Source: Methanococcoides sp. LMO-2 (GTDB lineage: Archaea; Halobacteriota; Methanosarcinia; Methanosarcinales; Methanosarcinaceae). Taken from it: a DNA stretch of 64,000 bases. This document shows, piece after piece, positions 1 through 9,428 of the stretch (within the stretch, counting starts at the first letter, position 1; each line of letters opens with the position of its first letter). A program made the position numbers and the translations under genes. The notes under the pieces are model-generated. The model ran no database searches. It was given only the letters and a program-made list of their open reading frames with translations, and was not told the DNA's origin. The stretch is taken from contig NZ_JBCAUS010000002.1 in NCBI RefSeq assembly GCF_038432375.1, positions 124,001 through 188,000 on the forward strand, given 5' to 3'.

Positions 1-225
1 ACCGGTGCACTGGACAGTAAGACAGGGCGTGAGGTGATGAACATTCTTCAAAGGCTCTGGAAAGAGAAGGGAAAGACCGTGGTTATGGTAACCCACGATA
101 TGAACCTCGCACAGTATGCTGAAAGACACATCGTCCTGAAGGACGGTCAGATAGTTCGCGATGAACCCAATGATAATTTTTCCGCGGATGGTTCACAGAC
201 AATTTTTGATTATCACAATATCTAA
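1..225 (+). CDS. ABC transporter ATP-binding protein, C-terminal part (MacB/LolD type)
   Basis: This is the last 74 residues of an ABC ATPase; the gene begins before the window. The first in-frame residues, TGALDSKTG, are the end of Walker B plus the D-loop (family form DEPTGALDS), and VVMVTHDMNLAQYAERHIVL holds the switch histidine (H-loop). The closing residues match LolD/MacB-type ATPases, which energise an FtsX-like permease acting on exported substrates rather than classical transport. The gene lies 14 bases before a secreted CARDB-like protein and is followed by an FtsX-type permease, so the three form one operon. The substrate cannot be told from sequence. Family assignment is secure; the 5' part is not visible. 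Confidence 0.93.
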   Translation, partial: TGALDSKTGREVMNILQRLWKEKGKTVVMVTHDMNLAQYAERHIVLKDGQIVRDEPNDNFSADGSQTIFDYHNI

Positions 226-239
226 ACAAAGTGATCGAT

Positions 240-1490
240 ATGAATTTTAAAAAGCTTTCAAGTATTTTAGTATTATTTCTCTTCATTTCAATGGCATTCG
301 GACAAACTGCAATGGCCCTGACCAATTCAGACAGGGGCTTGATCGTCGATCTCCTGAACCAGAACCCTGATCCGGTAAAACCCGGTGATATCCTCGAGAT
401 CAGGTTTTCCGTCCAGAACACCAGATCAAGTACAACCGATAACGTTGTTGTTGAGCTTGTACCCAAATATCCTTTCAGCAAAGTTTCCGGACAGCCGATC
501 ATCGAGAACATCGGTAAGCTTGGAAAACGTTATGAGGATGAGAACAGCAAGGTCGTAAAGTTCGAACTTCTTGTTGATAACAATGTGAATGCAGGTCAAT
601 ATCCTCTGGAGGTACTGGTCTATGAGCAGGGTAACAGGGATCATGCTTCCCTGAAACAGGAGGTCATGATCGATGTAGACAGTGAATCAAATGCCGAGAT
701 CGAATCCATCAGCCTTGAAAAACTTGTTCCGGGGAAGAAGACCAATCTCTCCTTTGTGATAAAGAACGTCGGTAACTCTCCTTTGAAGAACGCAATGTTT
801 TCCTGGGAAAGCACAAGTGACCTTATTCTTCCTGTCGGTTCAAGCAATGTGAAGTACATTAATTTCATCGATATTGGTGAGAATGCCACAGTGGAGTATC
901 AGGTATTGACGAACGTCAACACAAAACCCGGATTATACAAGCTGGATATGACACTTGTTTACGATGATGTGGAGGAACTGCAGACCATCACACAGGCCGG
1001 AACGCTGGAGAACCAGAAACGCAAGACAATTGAGAGCAAAGCAGGTATCTACATCGGAGGCACAACTGATTTCGATATCGTTTTCGTTGAGCAGACCATG
1101 AGAGGGGATTACTCGTTCTCCGTATCCAACATCGGTAACAACAAGGCAAGTTCGGTGACCATATCCATTCCTGATCAGGAAGGCTGGAGTGTGAACGGTG
1201 GGTCGAATTCTGTTGTTCTTGGCAGTCTCCAGAAGGGTGACTACACAATAGCAGATTTTGGCATCACTCCTGATACTTACGGTGAATTCCTTCCACTGAA
1301 ATTCCAGATCGCATATACCTCAAGTGATGGTGAAAGGGAAGTCCAGGACAAGGAATTGTCAGTTCTTGCATCAAAACCGGTGATAATACAGGAATCCGCT
1401 AAAAACAGCGGCTCAAAGAGCTGGATGGTCCTTGCCTTTGCAGTAGCCTGTGTTGCAGGTTTTGTGTTCTATAAGAAGAAAAAGCTCTGA
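240..1490 (+). CDS. Secreted, membrane-anchored CARDB/S-layer-like protein of an ABC operon
   Basis: A protein of 416 residues with an N-terminal signal peptide (hydrophobic stretch about residues 7-24, ending near GQTAMA), repeated beta-rich segments of the CARDB/COG1361 kind (for example LEIRFSVQNT, LSFVIKNVGN, YSFSVSNIGN) and a C-terminal membrane anchor followed by a KKKKL tail. It should sit outside the cytoplasmic membrane, tethered at its C terminus. ATG 240 is chosen over GTG 231 because the ribosome binding site GTGAT at 231-235 lies 4 bases before it. It lies between an ABC ATPase and an FtsX-type permease, so it is probably the extracellular partner of that exporter. Related proteins are found next to MacB-like transporters in methanogens; the exact role is unknown. 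Confidence 0.85.
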   Translation: MNFKKLSSILVLFLFISMAFGQTAMALTNSDRGLIVDLLNQNPDPVKPGDILEIRFSVQNTRSSTTDNVVVELVPKYPFSKVSGQPIIENIGKLGKRYEDENSKVVKFELLVDNNVNAGQYPLEVLVYEQGNRDHASLKQEVMIDVDSESNAEIESISLEKLVPGKKTNLSFVIKNVGNSPLKNAMFSWESTSDLILPVGSSNVKYINFIDIGENATVEYQVLTNVNTKPGLYKLDMTLVYDDVEELQTITQAGTLENQKRKTIESKAGIYIGGTTDFDIVFVEQTMRGDYSFSVSNIGNNKASSVTISIPDQEGWSVNGGSNSVVLGSLQKGDYTIADFGITPDTYGEFLPLKFQIAYTSSDGEREVQDKELSVLASKPVIIQESAKNSGSKSWMVLAFAVACVAGFVFYKKKKL

Positions 1491-1517
1491 TGCTTCTTCT
1501 TTTGCAGGGTGTTCATA

Positions 1518-2825
1518 ATGAAACCGGCGAAGATATTAAAGATATCATTGAACATGGTCAAGGGCAACAAGCTGAGAAGCTGGCTTACCATAATTGGAGT
1601 TATCATAGGCATAGCCTCTGTTATGACAGTGGTGACCACTGGTGAGTTCTTCCAGGACCAGGTTACAAAGACACTGGAAGGGTTTGGAGGTGATACAATC
1701 ACCATAGTCGCTTCCACTCCTTTCCAGGTCATCGATGAAGAAGAAGTAGGTGCTGATCCGGCTGAGGGGCAGGAGTACAATGAGTACCTTGAAGACCCTG
1801 ACATGGATTCACAGGCGAAGCTGACAAGGAAAGATGTACTGACCCTTGAGAGGATCCCTGAGGTCGAGTACATCAATGTCAAAGTGGAAAGCAGTGCATT
1901 ACTGGAAATGGGCACCGAAGAGACCTCCGTATGGATAAGCGGTGTGGACCCGAAGGTCTGGGAAAAGATGGCCACGGAGAAGATCGCTGAAGGCAGGATG
2001 TTAAAACCAGGTGACAGGAATGTTGTTGTGATCTCTGATTCACTTGCTAACGAGGCTTTCAAGGATAAGAAGATAAGGCTTAACCAGATGATCGTCCTGA
2101 ATGAAAGGTCATACAGGGTTGTCGGTATCCTGGCAAAGGGCGATGGCCTGCTCGGAGGTATTAGCAGTATGTTCGGAAGCAGTGTATACATGTCATGCGA
2201 CGATGTATATGATCTTCAGGCCGAGGATGATGCTTTTGCAAAAGAGGAAGGGGTCTACGATTCCATTGAAGTGATGCTTTACGAGGGTTCCGATGTGAAC
2301 TCTGTTCTTGATGAAATGGACGAAAAGCTGAAGTTATCAAGACGTGTCGATGAGGATACAAAGGACTTCTACATCTCCTCACAGAAAGAAATAATGGAAG
2401 GTACCAACAAGCTGATCACCGCTCTGACAGCGTTCCTTGCTTTCATTGCAGGCATCTCCCTGCTGGTAGGCTCAGTTGGCATTGCCAACACCATGTTCAC
2501 TTCAGTGCTTGAGAAGACAAAGGAGATCGGTATAATGAAAGCGATAGGTGCCAGAAATGAGGACATCCTCATGATATTCCTGTGCAATGCTGCCTTAATA
2601 GGTCTTGTAGGCGGTCTGCTTGGTATCCTTCTGGGAACGGCCATCGTTCAGGTCATCGTGTTCCTGATCTCCATGCAGCTGAAGATACCATTTGCATTCA
2701 CACTGAGTCTGAAGGCAACAGCGGTGGCAACCATCGTTTCGATCGGAGTTGGCCTGGTGGCTGGCCTGATGCCTGCAAAGAATGCATCGAAGCTGAATCC
2801 GGTGGATGCTTTGAGGTATGAGTAA
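1518..2825 (+). CDS. ABC transporter permease, FtsX/MacB family
   Basis: A protein of 435 residues with the MacB/FtsX plan: an N-terminal membrane segment (LTIIGVIIGIASVMTVV, about residues 20-38), a large extracytoplasmic MacB_PCD domain to about residue 290, then three closely spaced C-terminal membrane helices. The segment SVLEKTKEIGIMKAIGAR, just after the first helix of the C-terminal bundle, is the cytoplasmic coupling motif that contacts the ATPase. ATG 1518 is preferred to GTG 1509 because AGGGTG (1506-1511) is its ribosome binding site. It follows the ATPase and the CARDB-like protein and completes the exporter. Such systems move lipids, peptides or lipoproteins mechanically; the substrate here is unknown. 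Confidence 0.92.
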   Translation: MKPAKILKISLNMVKGNKLRSWLTIIGVIIGIASVMTVVTTGEFFQDQVTKTLEGFGGDTITIVASTPFQVIDEEEVGADPAEGQEYNEYLEDPDMDSQAKLTRKDVLTLERIPEVEYINVKVESSALLEMGTEETSVWISGVDPKVWEKMATEKIAEGRMLKPGDRNVVVISDSLANEAFKDKKIRLNQMIVLNERSYRVVGILAKGDGLLGGISSMFGSSVYMSCDDVYDLQAEDDAFAKEEGVYDSIEVMLYEGSDVNSVLDEMDEKLKLSRRVDEDTKDFYISSQKEIMEGTNKLITALTAFLAFIAGISLLVGSVGIANTMFTSVLEKTKEIGIMKAIGARNEDILMIFLCNAALIGLVGGLLGILLGTAIVQVIVFLISMQLKIPFAFTLSLKATAVATIVSIGVGLVAGLMPAKNASKLNPVDALRYE

Positions 2826-2931
2826 GTCGAGAAGGACCGATCACTAAATACTGAGGAACATTGGTTTGTTTCTCAGGTCTTCTCTATTTGTGCAAGTCCG
2901 TATTATTATCAAGATCTAATTAACGAATAGA

Positions 2932-3081
2932 TCAGCATTTTTTCAGACTGAAAAGATGAAAGCCAGGTCCAACTTCTTTACAAATGCAATTTTGGCAACC
3001 TTCCTTTAATGATAAATCCGGGTTTCTTTCACAAAAACAATTTCCACAATTAAGACATGTGCAGATTCTTTTATCGACCAT
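2932..3081 (-). CDS. Possible small cysteine-rich protein
   Basis: A 49-residue reading frame with nine cysteines arranged in clusters (CTCLNCGNCFC near the N terminus, CQNCIC in the middle, one Cys at the C terminus). The spacing suggests metal binding, zinc or iron-sulphur, but I do not recognise the family. An in-frame ATG at 3126 would add 15 residues of unremarkable sequence; the shorter start is chosen because it begins right before the cysteine-rich part. No strong ribosome binding site is visible for either. Methanogens encode many such small Cys-rich proteins, and the cysteine content is unlikely by chance, but the surrounding DNA is A+T-rich and the call is tentative. Confidence 0.4.
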   Translation of the reverse strand: MVDKRICTCLNCGNCFCERNPDLSLKEGCQNCICKEVGPGFHLFSLKKC

Positions 3082-3337
3082 TTTGATCAACTGTTTCCCA
3101 TTTCTTTTCCAACATATATGTGTCAAAACTTACAAAATATATAACTTTGTAATTGTAATTCTATGTTATGCGTAAAGATAAGATTAGAAAAGCAGTTGTT
3201 TATGAGGGAAAGCTTTTCTTCATAAAGAAACTCTGGAATAAGGAATAATTCAGTGTTTATGAGATCCTGTTTTCTTTTGGCACGATCTGGACAATATATA
3301 TATCTGTTCTTAATATCCCATATTATGGGGTGATACA

Positions 3338-3559
3338 ATAGAACGTAAAAACAAATTCCCGGTTCTTGAAGGATGGATCGAGAACTGTCCCTAGCTTAAC
3401 AGGGATATCGAGCTGCTGGAATGCATGAAGTGTGAACATTTCACAAAGATCGACTGCATCTTCATTGTCTGTGGATACAAGGAGAGATATTCCAAGCGGC
3501 GGAAAACATATCGCGATGCTGAGACCGGGGAAGAGGCTATCAGGTGTGACCTGTCCTGA
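3338..3559 (+). pseudogene. Small Cys-containing gene with in-frame TAG and no standard start codon
   Basis: From 3338 a 73-codon frame reads like real protein (FPVLEGWIENCP, then LLECMKCEHFTKIDC, then CGYKERYSKRRKTYRDAETG, ending TGA at 3557-3559) but is interrupted by TAG at 3392-3394 and has no ATG, GTG or TTG in frame after the upstream stop at 3311. An excellent ribosome binding site, GGGGTGAT (3327-3334), precedes an ATA codon at 3338, so either ATA starts translation or the original ATG was mutated. Pattern and composition on both sides of the TAG are protein-like, with four Cys in two CxxC-like pairs. Two readings are possible: a decaying gene, or a pyrrolysine-type amber readthrough, which Methanosarcinales can carry out. 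The missing start favours decay. Product family not recognised. Confidence 0.5.
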
Positions 3560-3608
3560 AGTAAAGCACTAATTACTGCTTATTTTCGATATTTTCCTTA
3601 AAATAGTT

Positions 3609-4478
3609 TCAGCTACGTTCGGAGAGGTAAACTCCTGCAAGTACAAGCACTGCACCGATCATAACATAGATATTCGGAACATTGCCGATTATTATGCTGT
3701 CCCCAATTATCGTCACAAGCGGGAGTAGGTAGATCCCATTGGTGGTCGTGCTTGATCCTGCAAGGTGTATTGCTTTGTTCCAAAAAAGGAAGCCAAGTGC
3801 TGAGCAGAAAACTCCCAGGTAGAGGATGGCAGCTATGACCACCAGCAGATCGTTTTGTGAGAATATATCTACCCGCAGGTCCTGTGCCTCATAAAGTGCG
3901 AAGGGGAGGAGGAAGGCAGTACCTGACAATGTGAGGTCCCGTGAAACAATGAGAATGTTCCTTGAACCCATGCGATCGATGATCATTGTGTAGAAGACCC
4001 AGGAGAAGACCGATCCGAACATCAGGAAGTCTCCCAATGGGTTCAAATTGAGGTTGAACTTTCCGTTCAGTATAAGCAAAGCAACTCCGACAAAAGCAAC
4101 AAAGGCGCCAATATACTTTATTGGTATTGAGAACTTCTTCCTTAGAACATCTAAGGTCAACAGGAAGAAGACCGGTACTGTGGCACTTATCAGGGATGAG
4201 TTGGTGGCTGTTGTGAATGTCAGTGCCACGTTCTCGAACATGTAATAACAGGTGATGCCCAGGAATCCGGCGATAGCAACATATATTTTCTCATCCGGGC
4301 TGTAGGTCTCCCTTTTTCTGCAGATCGCGAACAACAGGACGGTGGCAATAAAAAAGCGGGTGAAGGCAATGATCGCAGGATCAAGATAATTAAGCAAAAT
4401 CTTTGTGGCAACGAATGAGAATCCCCAGATGGCAACGACCATCAGCATGTAAAGAATTCCTTTTGTACGATCTTCCAT
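3609..4478 (-). CDS. EamA/DMT-family transporter
   Basis: An integral membrane protein of 289 residues with about ten hydrophobic helices in two five-helix halves, the plan of the drug/metabolite transporter superfamily (EamA). Typical signatures are the N-terminal GILYMLMVVAIWGFSFVATK, AFTRFFIATVLL, and in the second half FLFWNKAIHLAGSSTT followed by LLPLVTIIGDSIIIG. Members export amino acids, metabolites or other small molecules; the substrate cannot be inferred. The start ATG 4478 is preceded by GTGGT. The gene stands alone and is transcribed divergently from nicotinate phosphoribosyltransferase, with the shared promoter region at 4479-4608. Confidence 0.9.
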   Translation of the reverse strand: MEDRTKGILYMLMVVAIWGFSFVATKILLNYLDPAIIAFTRFFIATVLLFAICRKRETYSPDEKIYVAIAGFLGITCYYMFENVALTFTTATNSSLISATVPVFFLLTLDVLRKKFSIPIKYIGAFVAFVGVALLILNGKFNLNLNPLGDFLMFGSVFSWVFYTMIIDRMGSRNILIVSRDLTLSGTAFLLPFALYEAQDLRVDIFSQNDLLVVIAAILYLGVFCSALGFLFWNKAIHLAGSSTTTNGIYLLPLVTIIGDSIIIGNVPNIYVMIGAVLVLAGVYLSERS

Positions 4479-4608
4479 TTTACCACTTTTAATAATCTGT
4501 TAGTACCCTGGTTGCATTTGACAGCCTGTATTTTTATATATTGGTTTCGATATGTACATTCATAATAAGGCAATGCTATAAGTCAGCGCCTAAAAAGGAA
4601 GACCTCAT

Positions 4609-5820
4609 GTGATCCGATCGATACTGGACAATGACCTTTACAAGTTCACAATGCAGATGGCTGTGCTGGAACTTTTCCCTGATGCCCGTGCAGGGTATCA
4701 TTTCATAAACCGGGGAGACCAGCGGTTCACTGCTGAGTTCGTGGCTGAAATGCGCCGGACCATCGATGAGGACATTGTCGGACTGGCATTGACCGATGAG
4801 GAATACCTCTGGCTTAAGGAAAGTTGCCCTTTTTTCAAACCATCCTATCTTGAATACCTTAAGAACTTCCGTTTCGATCCTTCAGAAGTGAGCCTGTCCC
4901 TCACCGACGATGGCGACCTTGACCTCTGGGTAGAAGGTCCCTGGCACAGTTCCATCCTCTGGGAGATCGTCCTTATGGCTACCATTTCGGAACTCTATTT
5001 CACTGTCGTTGAAAAGGACTGGCTGAACAGGTTTGCATCTAATGGCGATGACCCTGAGACAACCTTAATGAACGAGTATGGAAACCTCATGAGCGAGATG
5101 GGTGAAGAGCTCGACTCCAATGGATGCATCTTCTCTGAATTTGGAACCCGTCGCCGCAGGGGATTCAAGCTCCACGACAAGGTTGTTGACGTATTGCACA
5201 GGTTGGATTCATTTGCAGGCACAAGCAATGTCTATCTTGCCAAAAAATATGGTGTCAGGCCAATAGGAACTATCGGCCATGAATGGATCATGGGCAATTC
5301 CGCTCTGGTGGGACTCCGGAATGCAAACCTGTTCGCCTTCGAGAACTGGGTGAAGGTCTACAAAGGTGACCTTGGAATTGCACTGAGCGATACATTCGGG
5401 TCAAAACCCTTCTTCAGGAACTTCGGTCTTGAGCTTGCCAAACTCTATGATGGTGTCCGCCATGACAGCGGAGATCCCTTTAAGTTTGCAGATGAGGTCA
5501 TTGAGCATTACAAAAAGCTGGGAATCGATCCCATGAAGAAGTCACTTGTATTCAGTGATTCCCTTCACGTGAAGGATGCTGTCAGGCTGAAAAAGTATTG
5601 TGAAGGCAGGATCAACTGCAGTTTTGGTATAGGTACAAGCCTGACGAACAATTCGGATTTCTTCAGTTACAGCCCACCGCTTAACATGGTGATCAAGCTC
5701 CATAAGATAGACGGCATACCTGTGGTGAAACTGAGCGATTCTGTGGATAAGGCCACCGGGGATCGTGATGCTTTGCGGGTTGCCAACTATGTTTTCGGCA
5801 GGAAAGGGCTGGACGATTGA
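4609..5820 (+). CDS. pncB: Nicotinate phosphoribosyltransferase
   Basis: A cytoplasmic enzyme of 403 residues that makes nicotinate mononucleotide from nicotinate and PRPP in the Preiss-Handler NAD salvage route. The N terminus [18 protein letters not shown] is the family signature, and GVRHDSGDP contains the catalytic region around the phosphorylated histidine and PRPP site of the enterobacterial-type PncB. C-terminal [10 protein letters not shown] binds phosphate. Length fits the PncB class (about 400 residues). The start is GTG 4609; the ATG two bases earlier runs straight into a stop. AGGAAG upstream serves as ribosome binding site. It is monocistronic, ending about 290 bases before the A+T-rich island that begins at 6115. 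Confidence 0.95.
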   Translation: MIRSILDNDLYKFTMQMAVLELFPDARAGYHFINRGDQRFTAEFVAEMRRTIDEDIVGLALTDEEYLWLKESCPFFKPSYLEYLKNFRFDPSEVSLSLTDDGDLDLWVEGPWHSSILWEIVLMATISELYFTVVEKDWLNRFASNGDDPETTLMNEYGNLMSEMGEELDSNGCIFSEFGTRRRRGFKLHDKVVDVLHRLDSFAGTSNVYLAKKYGVRPIGTIGHEWIMGNSALVGLRNANLFAFENWVKVYKGDLGIALSDTFGSKPFFRNFGLELAKLYDGVRHDSGDPFKFADEVIEHYKKLGIDPMKKSLVFSDSLHVKDAVRLKKYCEGRINCSFGIGTSLTNNSDFFSYSPPLNMVIKLHKIDGIPVVKLSDSVDKATGDRDALRVANYVFGRKGLDD

Positions 5821-6114
5821 ATTTTTCCGGAGTTATTTTCCTTAGTATTTCAGGTCAGCTAATAGTCTGTGAGAAAATTACGGATTATATTATGTCTAAT
5901 TTAAAATAAAAACATTGAGGGAGAGAGGAAGACTACTGTAGGTAAATACTATTATTTACTTCTTCACATATTTTAGTTAAGCTTTGCCACTGTTTTATTT
6001 CTGGTTAAATCCATTTATACATGGTGACTAGTAATATAAATAAAAAATTCAATGATAAACATTTAAATAATTTGTACTCTTGTATAAATCAAAATTTAGT
6101 TTGGGGATTACGAT

Positions 6115-7392
6115 TTGAAAGATATTATTCTAATGCATATTGGGGATATTCATTTTAAAAATATTATCAAAATGGATATGCCCATTAATATAGTTGATAC
6201 TCAAGAATCTCTGAATGTGATTGATCGAAATATTCATGTTAGCAGAAATAAATATGAAATAATTTCTGAATCATTACTTGCTGAGATTCAAAACTCAACG
6301 GTAGCAATTTTGATATCTGGTGATTTAACTACAAATGGGGAAGTTGAATCATATAATGATTGTTTAGATTTCTTGAAAAGTCGAATAGATTCTGAATTTT
6401 TGGATAGTGAATGTTTTCAAAAGCTTTTTTTAGTACCTGGAAATCATGATATTGACAGAAAGAAAATAGACGATAATGATTATATTCCAAAATTTGAGCC
6501 AATGATAGATGCCTTGCAGACTAAAAATTTCCCTGATGTACCTTGTGATGACATCATGGTAGAAAAAATATGTGAAGAAGACTCATTTTCAAAATTGCTT
6601 GTTATCTCAGTAAACTCTTGCATTGGTTGTGGTGAAAATAAATATTTCCCACCAGAAATCAGAGACCACTTAACTCCATTATTGACAGATTATGAAGTAA
6701 TGGATACTCCATTAATAGCAAATGATCACATCGATAAAATGATTGAAGCTATCATGGAAAATAATGATTTTTTACCATTAATTTTAACTCATCACAACTT
6801 ACTACCTTTGAAACGAACAAATTATGTTACGATACATGCAGACCTCATAAATAGTGGAATTCTACGTGAGAAATTATTGATGTTAAACAAACCAATATTG
6901 TATCTTCATGGACATATTCATGACGATCCTATTGAAATAATTCAGTCGCCTAATTATGAGAAATCTAAAATAATATGTATTTCTGCACCTTTATTGTTTC
7001 CCATTGAAAAAATAAGAGGGAGTCCCAAATTCGGCTTTAATAAAATCAGAATTATTTCTGGAAATAGTAGCCCAATTGGGTGTGAAATTATAAGTTACAG
7101 ACTGATTAACAATAAAGTAGAAAAGATAAGTAAACGTATTCCATTTTTTTGTCCTCCAAAAAGCATGGCTTTAATAACAGATGATGATGAATTTGTTTTA
7201 GGTATGCTTGAAGATAACACAAATCTTTATTTTAACAAGGTTGCAAGCAAAATCAGAAAGTCTGGTCAAAATATTGAAGATGAAGAACTTATAGATATTT
7301 TAGAGAGACTAAGTTGGTTAGGATTAATCGAATATGGCGATGATGACGATGACATTAAAATGAGATGCATGAAAAGGTTGGTCCCAAAATGA
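6115..7392 (+). CDS. Calcineurin-like metallophosphoesterase of a four-gene accessory operon
   Basis: A protein of 425 residues whose first 270 form a calcineurin-like phosphoesterase. All metal ligands are visible: GDIH (D11, H13), GDLTTNGE (D70), GNHD (N110, H111), the histidines of LTHHN (225-229) and GHIH (266-269). About 150 further residues, acidic near the end, are not recognised. Such enzymes hydrolyse phosphodiesters, either nucleotide second messengers or DNA/RNA; which applies here cannot be told. Translation starts at TTG 6115 with GGGGAT upstream; ATG 6133 is an alternative. It overlaps the next gene by 4 bases (ATGA), so the two are translationally coupled. A+T content is clearly higher than in neighbouring core genes, suggesting transfer. 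Likely a defence-type component by context (inference). Confidence 0.85.
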   Translation: MKDIILMHIGDIHFKNIIKMDMPINIVDTQESLNVIDRNIHVSRNKYEIISESLLAEIQNSTVAILISGDLTTNGEVESYNDCLDFLKSRIDSEFLDSECFQKLFLVPGNHDIDRKKIDDNDYIPKFEPMIDALQTKNFPDVPCDDIMVEKICEEDSFSKLLVISVNSCIGCGENKYFPPEIRDHLTPLLTDYEVMDTPLIANDHIDKMIEAIMENNDFLPLILTHHNLLPLKRTNYVTIHADLINSGILREKLLMLNKPILYLHGHIHDDPIEIIQSPNYEKSKIICISAPLLFPIEKIRGSPKFGFNKIRIISGNSSPIGCEIISYRLINNKVEKISKRIPFFCPPKSMALITDDDEFVLGMLEDNTNLYFNKVASKIRKSGQNIEDEELIDILERLSWLGLIEYGDDDDDIKMRCMKRLVPK

Positions 7393-9428
7393 ATAAACAT
7401 CAATCACCTTTCCAGTACAATCGATGGGAATCTGATACTGAACATTTGATTTGGATTCCAGAACGACTTTCTGAATGGGAAAAAAAGAGATCAATCTATA
7501 TTAGTGGTTCCAGGGGAACTGGTAAAACTACGCTATTACGTGCTTTTGAGTGGAAACAACGATTACACAATGAATCACTTAAATCACAATTAGATAAACA
7601 TCCCTTTTCAAACCGTTATATTGGTGTTTACTTAAGTATGCCAGATTTTATTACAAACCACTTCAGAAATTGGCCTCCTAAAGAGAATCATATGGATGAT
7701 GAGACATGGGAAGAAGAAAAAGCTCGAGTTTATTCACTGTACATAGAGTACCAAATACTACAGTTGTTTGTTGCTGCTATTAAAGATTTGAGAGGTAATC
7801 AAATTCTCAATTTTACTCCTAATGAAGAAGAGGATTGTGTTCAAAAAATACTAGAGGAAAGGCCTGAAATAAAACATTTTTTAGTTAGTGACAAAGATGT
7901 AATTAGGTTAAATGATTTAAAAATATGTTTTAAGCTAATGCATGAAAAAATTAGACTTTATGCTATAAAAAATGTTCAACTTCCTTATGAAGAAATGTAT
8001 CCTGTATTACAAATGGGAAAAATGTTAGATGAAATTGCAGATATTCTACTGAATCTTTGTTCCCAAAGTGATGACTATAATGATGGCGATGATACTAAGC
8101 TTAATTCTTGGACATTAAAAGTATGTCTAGATCAAGTTGAAAGCCCTGAAAATTATCAACTGAGGGCAATTAACACAATGGTTGCAAGATTGAGTGGTTC
8201 TAACGTTTCTTTTGCCATAGCAACGGTAAAGAAAAACATGGACATAATTTCTACGTACATTCCAAATCATCCGCTTACAGATGCGGATAGAATGCATTAT
8301 GACTTGGATGAAATTTATAGAAAAGAACCTGGTAAGTTCAAAGAATTTATTTCGAATGTATCTGAATTGAGATTTAGAAAATATACTGGCAAAGATGATA
8401 TTTCTGTAGACCTCCCTTATATATTGGGAGAGTGGGATATTAATACTTTGTTGTATCCACTTATTAACAAATCAGAAAATAAAAATGCAAAAGAACTTTT
8501 GAAAAGAGCTAAGCTAAATATGGGTAATAAGTTCTTTGAGTTTGATCGAAAAGATTTGCCATTAGATCAATTAATTGATGATGGCTTATGTGAAAAAACT
8601 GAAATATCTGAAGCTCAAGAAATCTTAATACCCCCAATCTTCCAAACATATTTGGTTGAGAAATTAAATTTAAATATTGACGACTCAAAAGCCACAAATT
8701 ACGAAATAAGAGCCTTTAAAAGTTCTACAGTAAGAAAAGAAATGGTAGTAGCAATGCTATGTTTGTGCAAAGAGTATGGTCTTCCGGTACCTTATGCTGG
8801 ATATAATATGGTTGTTGATATGAGTGACCAATGCATTCGTGATTTTTTATTACAAATGCATCATATATATGTCGTGCAAGCTAAATCTCCAGAAGAGTTT
8901 GTTCAAAAACCGGTAAACATAAGAAAACAGTTTAAAGCCCTAAAAAATGCAAGTAATGCTAGATATGATGGGATAAAAAATGATGTTTCATACGAAATTG
9001 GACAACTTATATATTCTATTGGCAAAATTACTGCAGAAGTCCAATCTGCTTACAATGACTCTTCTTCATTTAAAAGAGATGAAAAAGGTCGGTTTTACAT
9101 CAATTATGCTTTAATAAAATCTAACAAGGATAAAGAAAGGTTGAAAAGAATATTAAAACTTGCAAGAGATAGTTTTTGCATAAAGGTTTTAGAAGAATCT
9201 CAAGAGTCAATTGTTTTCCGTTTACATAATTTATTTGCTCCGAAATTTTCTTTTTCATATAGGGGTTCATATTCTAATGTCAAAATCTCAGGTGAAGATT
9301 TGTTGTATCTTTGTATAACCGATAATGAAAAAGATGTTAATTCAAAAATTGACAAAGTTACTTCCAAATTAATAAAAACAGGTCAAAATATGACGCTTGA
9401 GATGTGGGGTCTTGACAATGCCAACTGA
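7389..9428 (+). CDS. P-loop ATPase (ORC/Cdc6- or STAND-like) of the accessory operon
   Basis: A protein of 679 residues. The Walker A motif GSRGTGKT is at residues 40-47, a Walker B-like strand VCLDQVE at 245-251 and a sensor-1-like strand VSFAIATV some 30 residues later, together an AAA+/ORC-Cdc6 or STAND-like NTPase core in about the first 330 residues. The C-terminal half is not recognised; it is mixed and charged, as expected for winged-helix or effector segments. ATG 7389, overlapping the upstream stop, is preferred to ATG 7365 because it sits after GGTTGGT and makes a 4-base ATGA overlap. The arrangement phosphoesterase plus ATPase is common in antiviral islands, where the ATPase senses or regulates and the enzyme acts. 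No nuclease motif could be seen. Confidence 0.8.
   Translation: MNKHQSPFQYNRWESDTEHLIWIPERLSEWEKKRSIYISGSRGTGKTTLLRAFEWKQRLHNESLKSQLDKHPFSNRYIGVYLSMPDFITNHFRNWPPKENHMDDETWEEEKARVYSLYIEYQILQLFVAAIKDLRGNQILNFTPNEEEDCVQKILEERPEIKHFLVSDKDVIRLNDLKICFKLMHEKIRLYAIKNVQLPYEEMYPVLQMGKMLDEIADILLNLCSQSDDYNDGDDTKLNSWTLKVCLDQVESPENYQLRAINTMVARLSGSNVSFAIATVKKNMDIISTYIPNHPLTDADRMHYDLDEIYRKEPGKFKEFISNVSELRFRKYTGKDDISVDLPYILGEWDINTLLYPLINKSENKNAKELLKRAKLNMGNKFFEFDRKDLPLDQLIDDGLCEKTEISEAQEILIPPIFQTYLVEKLNLNIDDSKATNYEIRAFKSSTVRKEMVVAMLCLCKEYGLPVPYAGYNMVVDMSDQCIRDFLLQMHHIYVVQAKSPEEFVQKPVNIRKQFKALKNASNARYDGIKNDVSYEIGQLIYSIGKITAEVQSAYNDSSSFKRDEKGRFYINYALIKSNKDKERLKRILKLARDSFCIKVLEESQESIVFRLHNLFAPKFSFSYRGSYSNVKISGEDLLYLCITDNEKDVNSKIDKVTSKLIKTGQNMTLEMWGLDNAN

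Noticed and set aside
1469-2191. 240-codon minus-strand frame opposite the FtsX-type permease gene
   Set aside because: It mirrors the reading of a well-supported gene, is Ser/Pro-rich without domain pattern, and has no ribosome binding site.
3123-3338. 71-codon minus-strand frame between the Cys-rich ORF and the amber frame
   Set aside because: A+T-driven open frame; no start context, no protein-like pattern.
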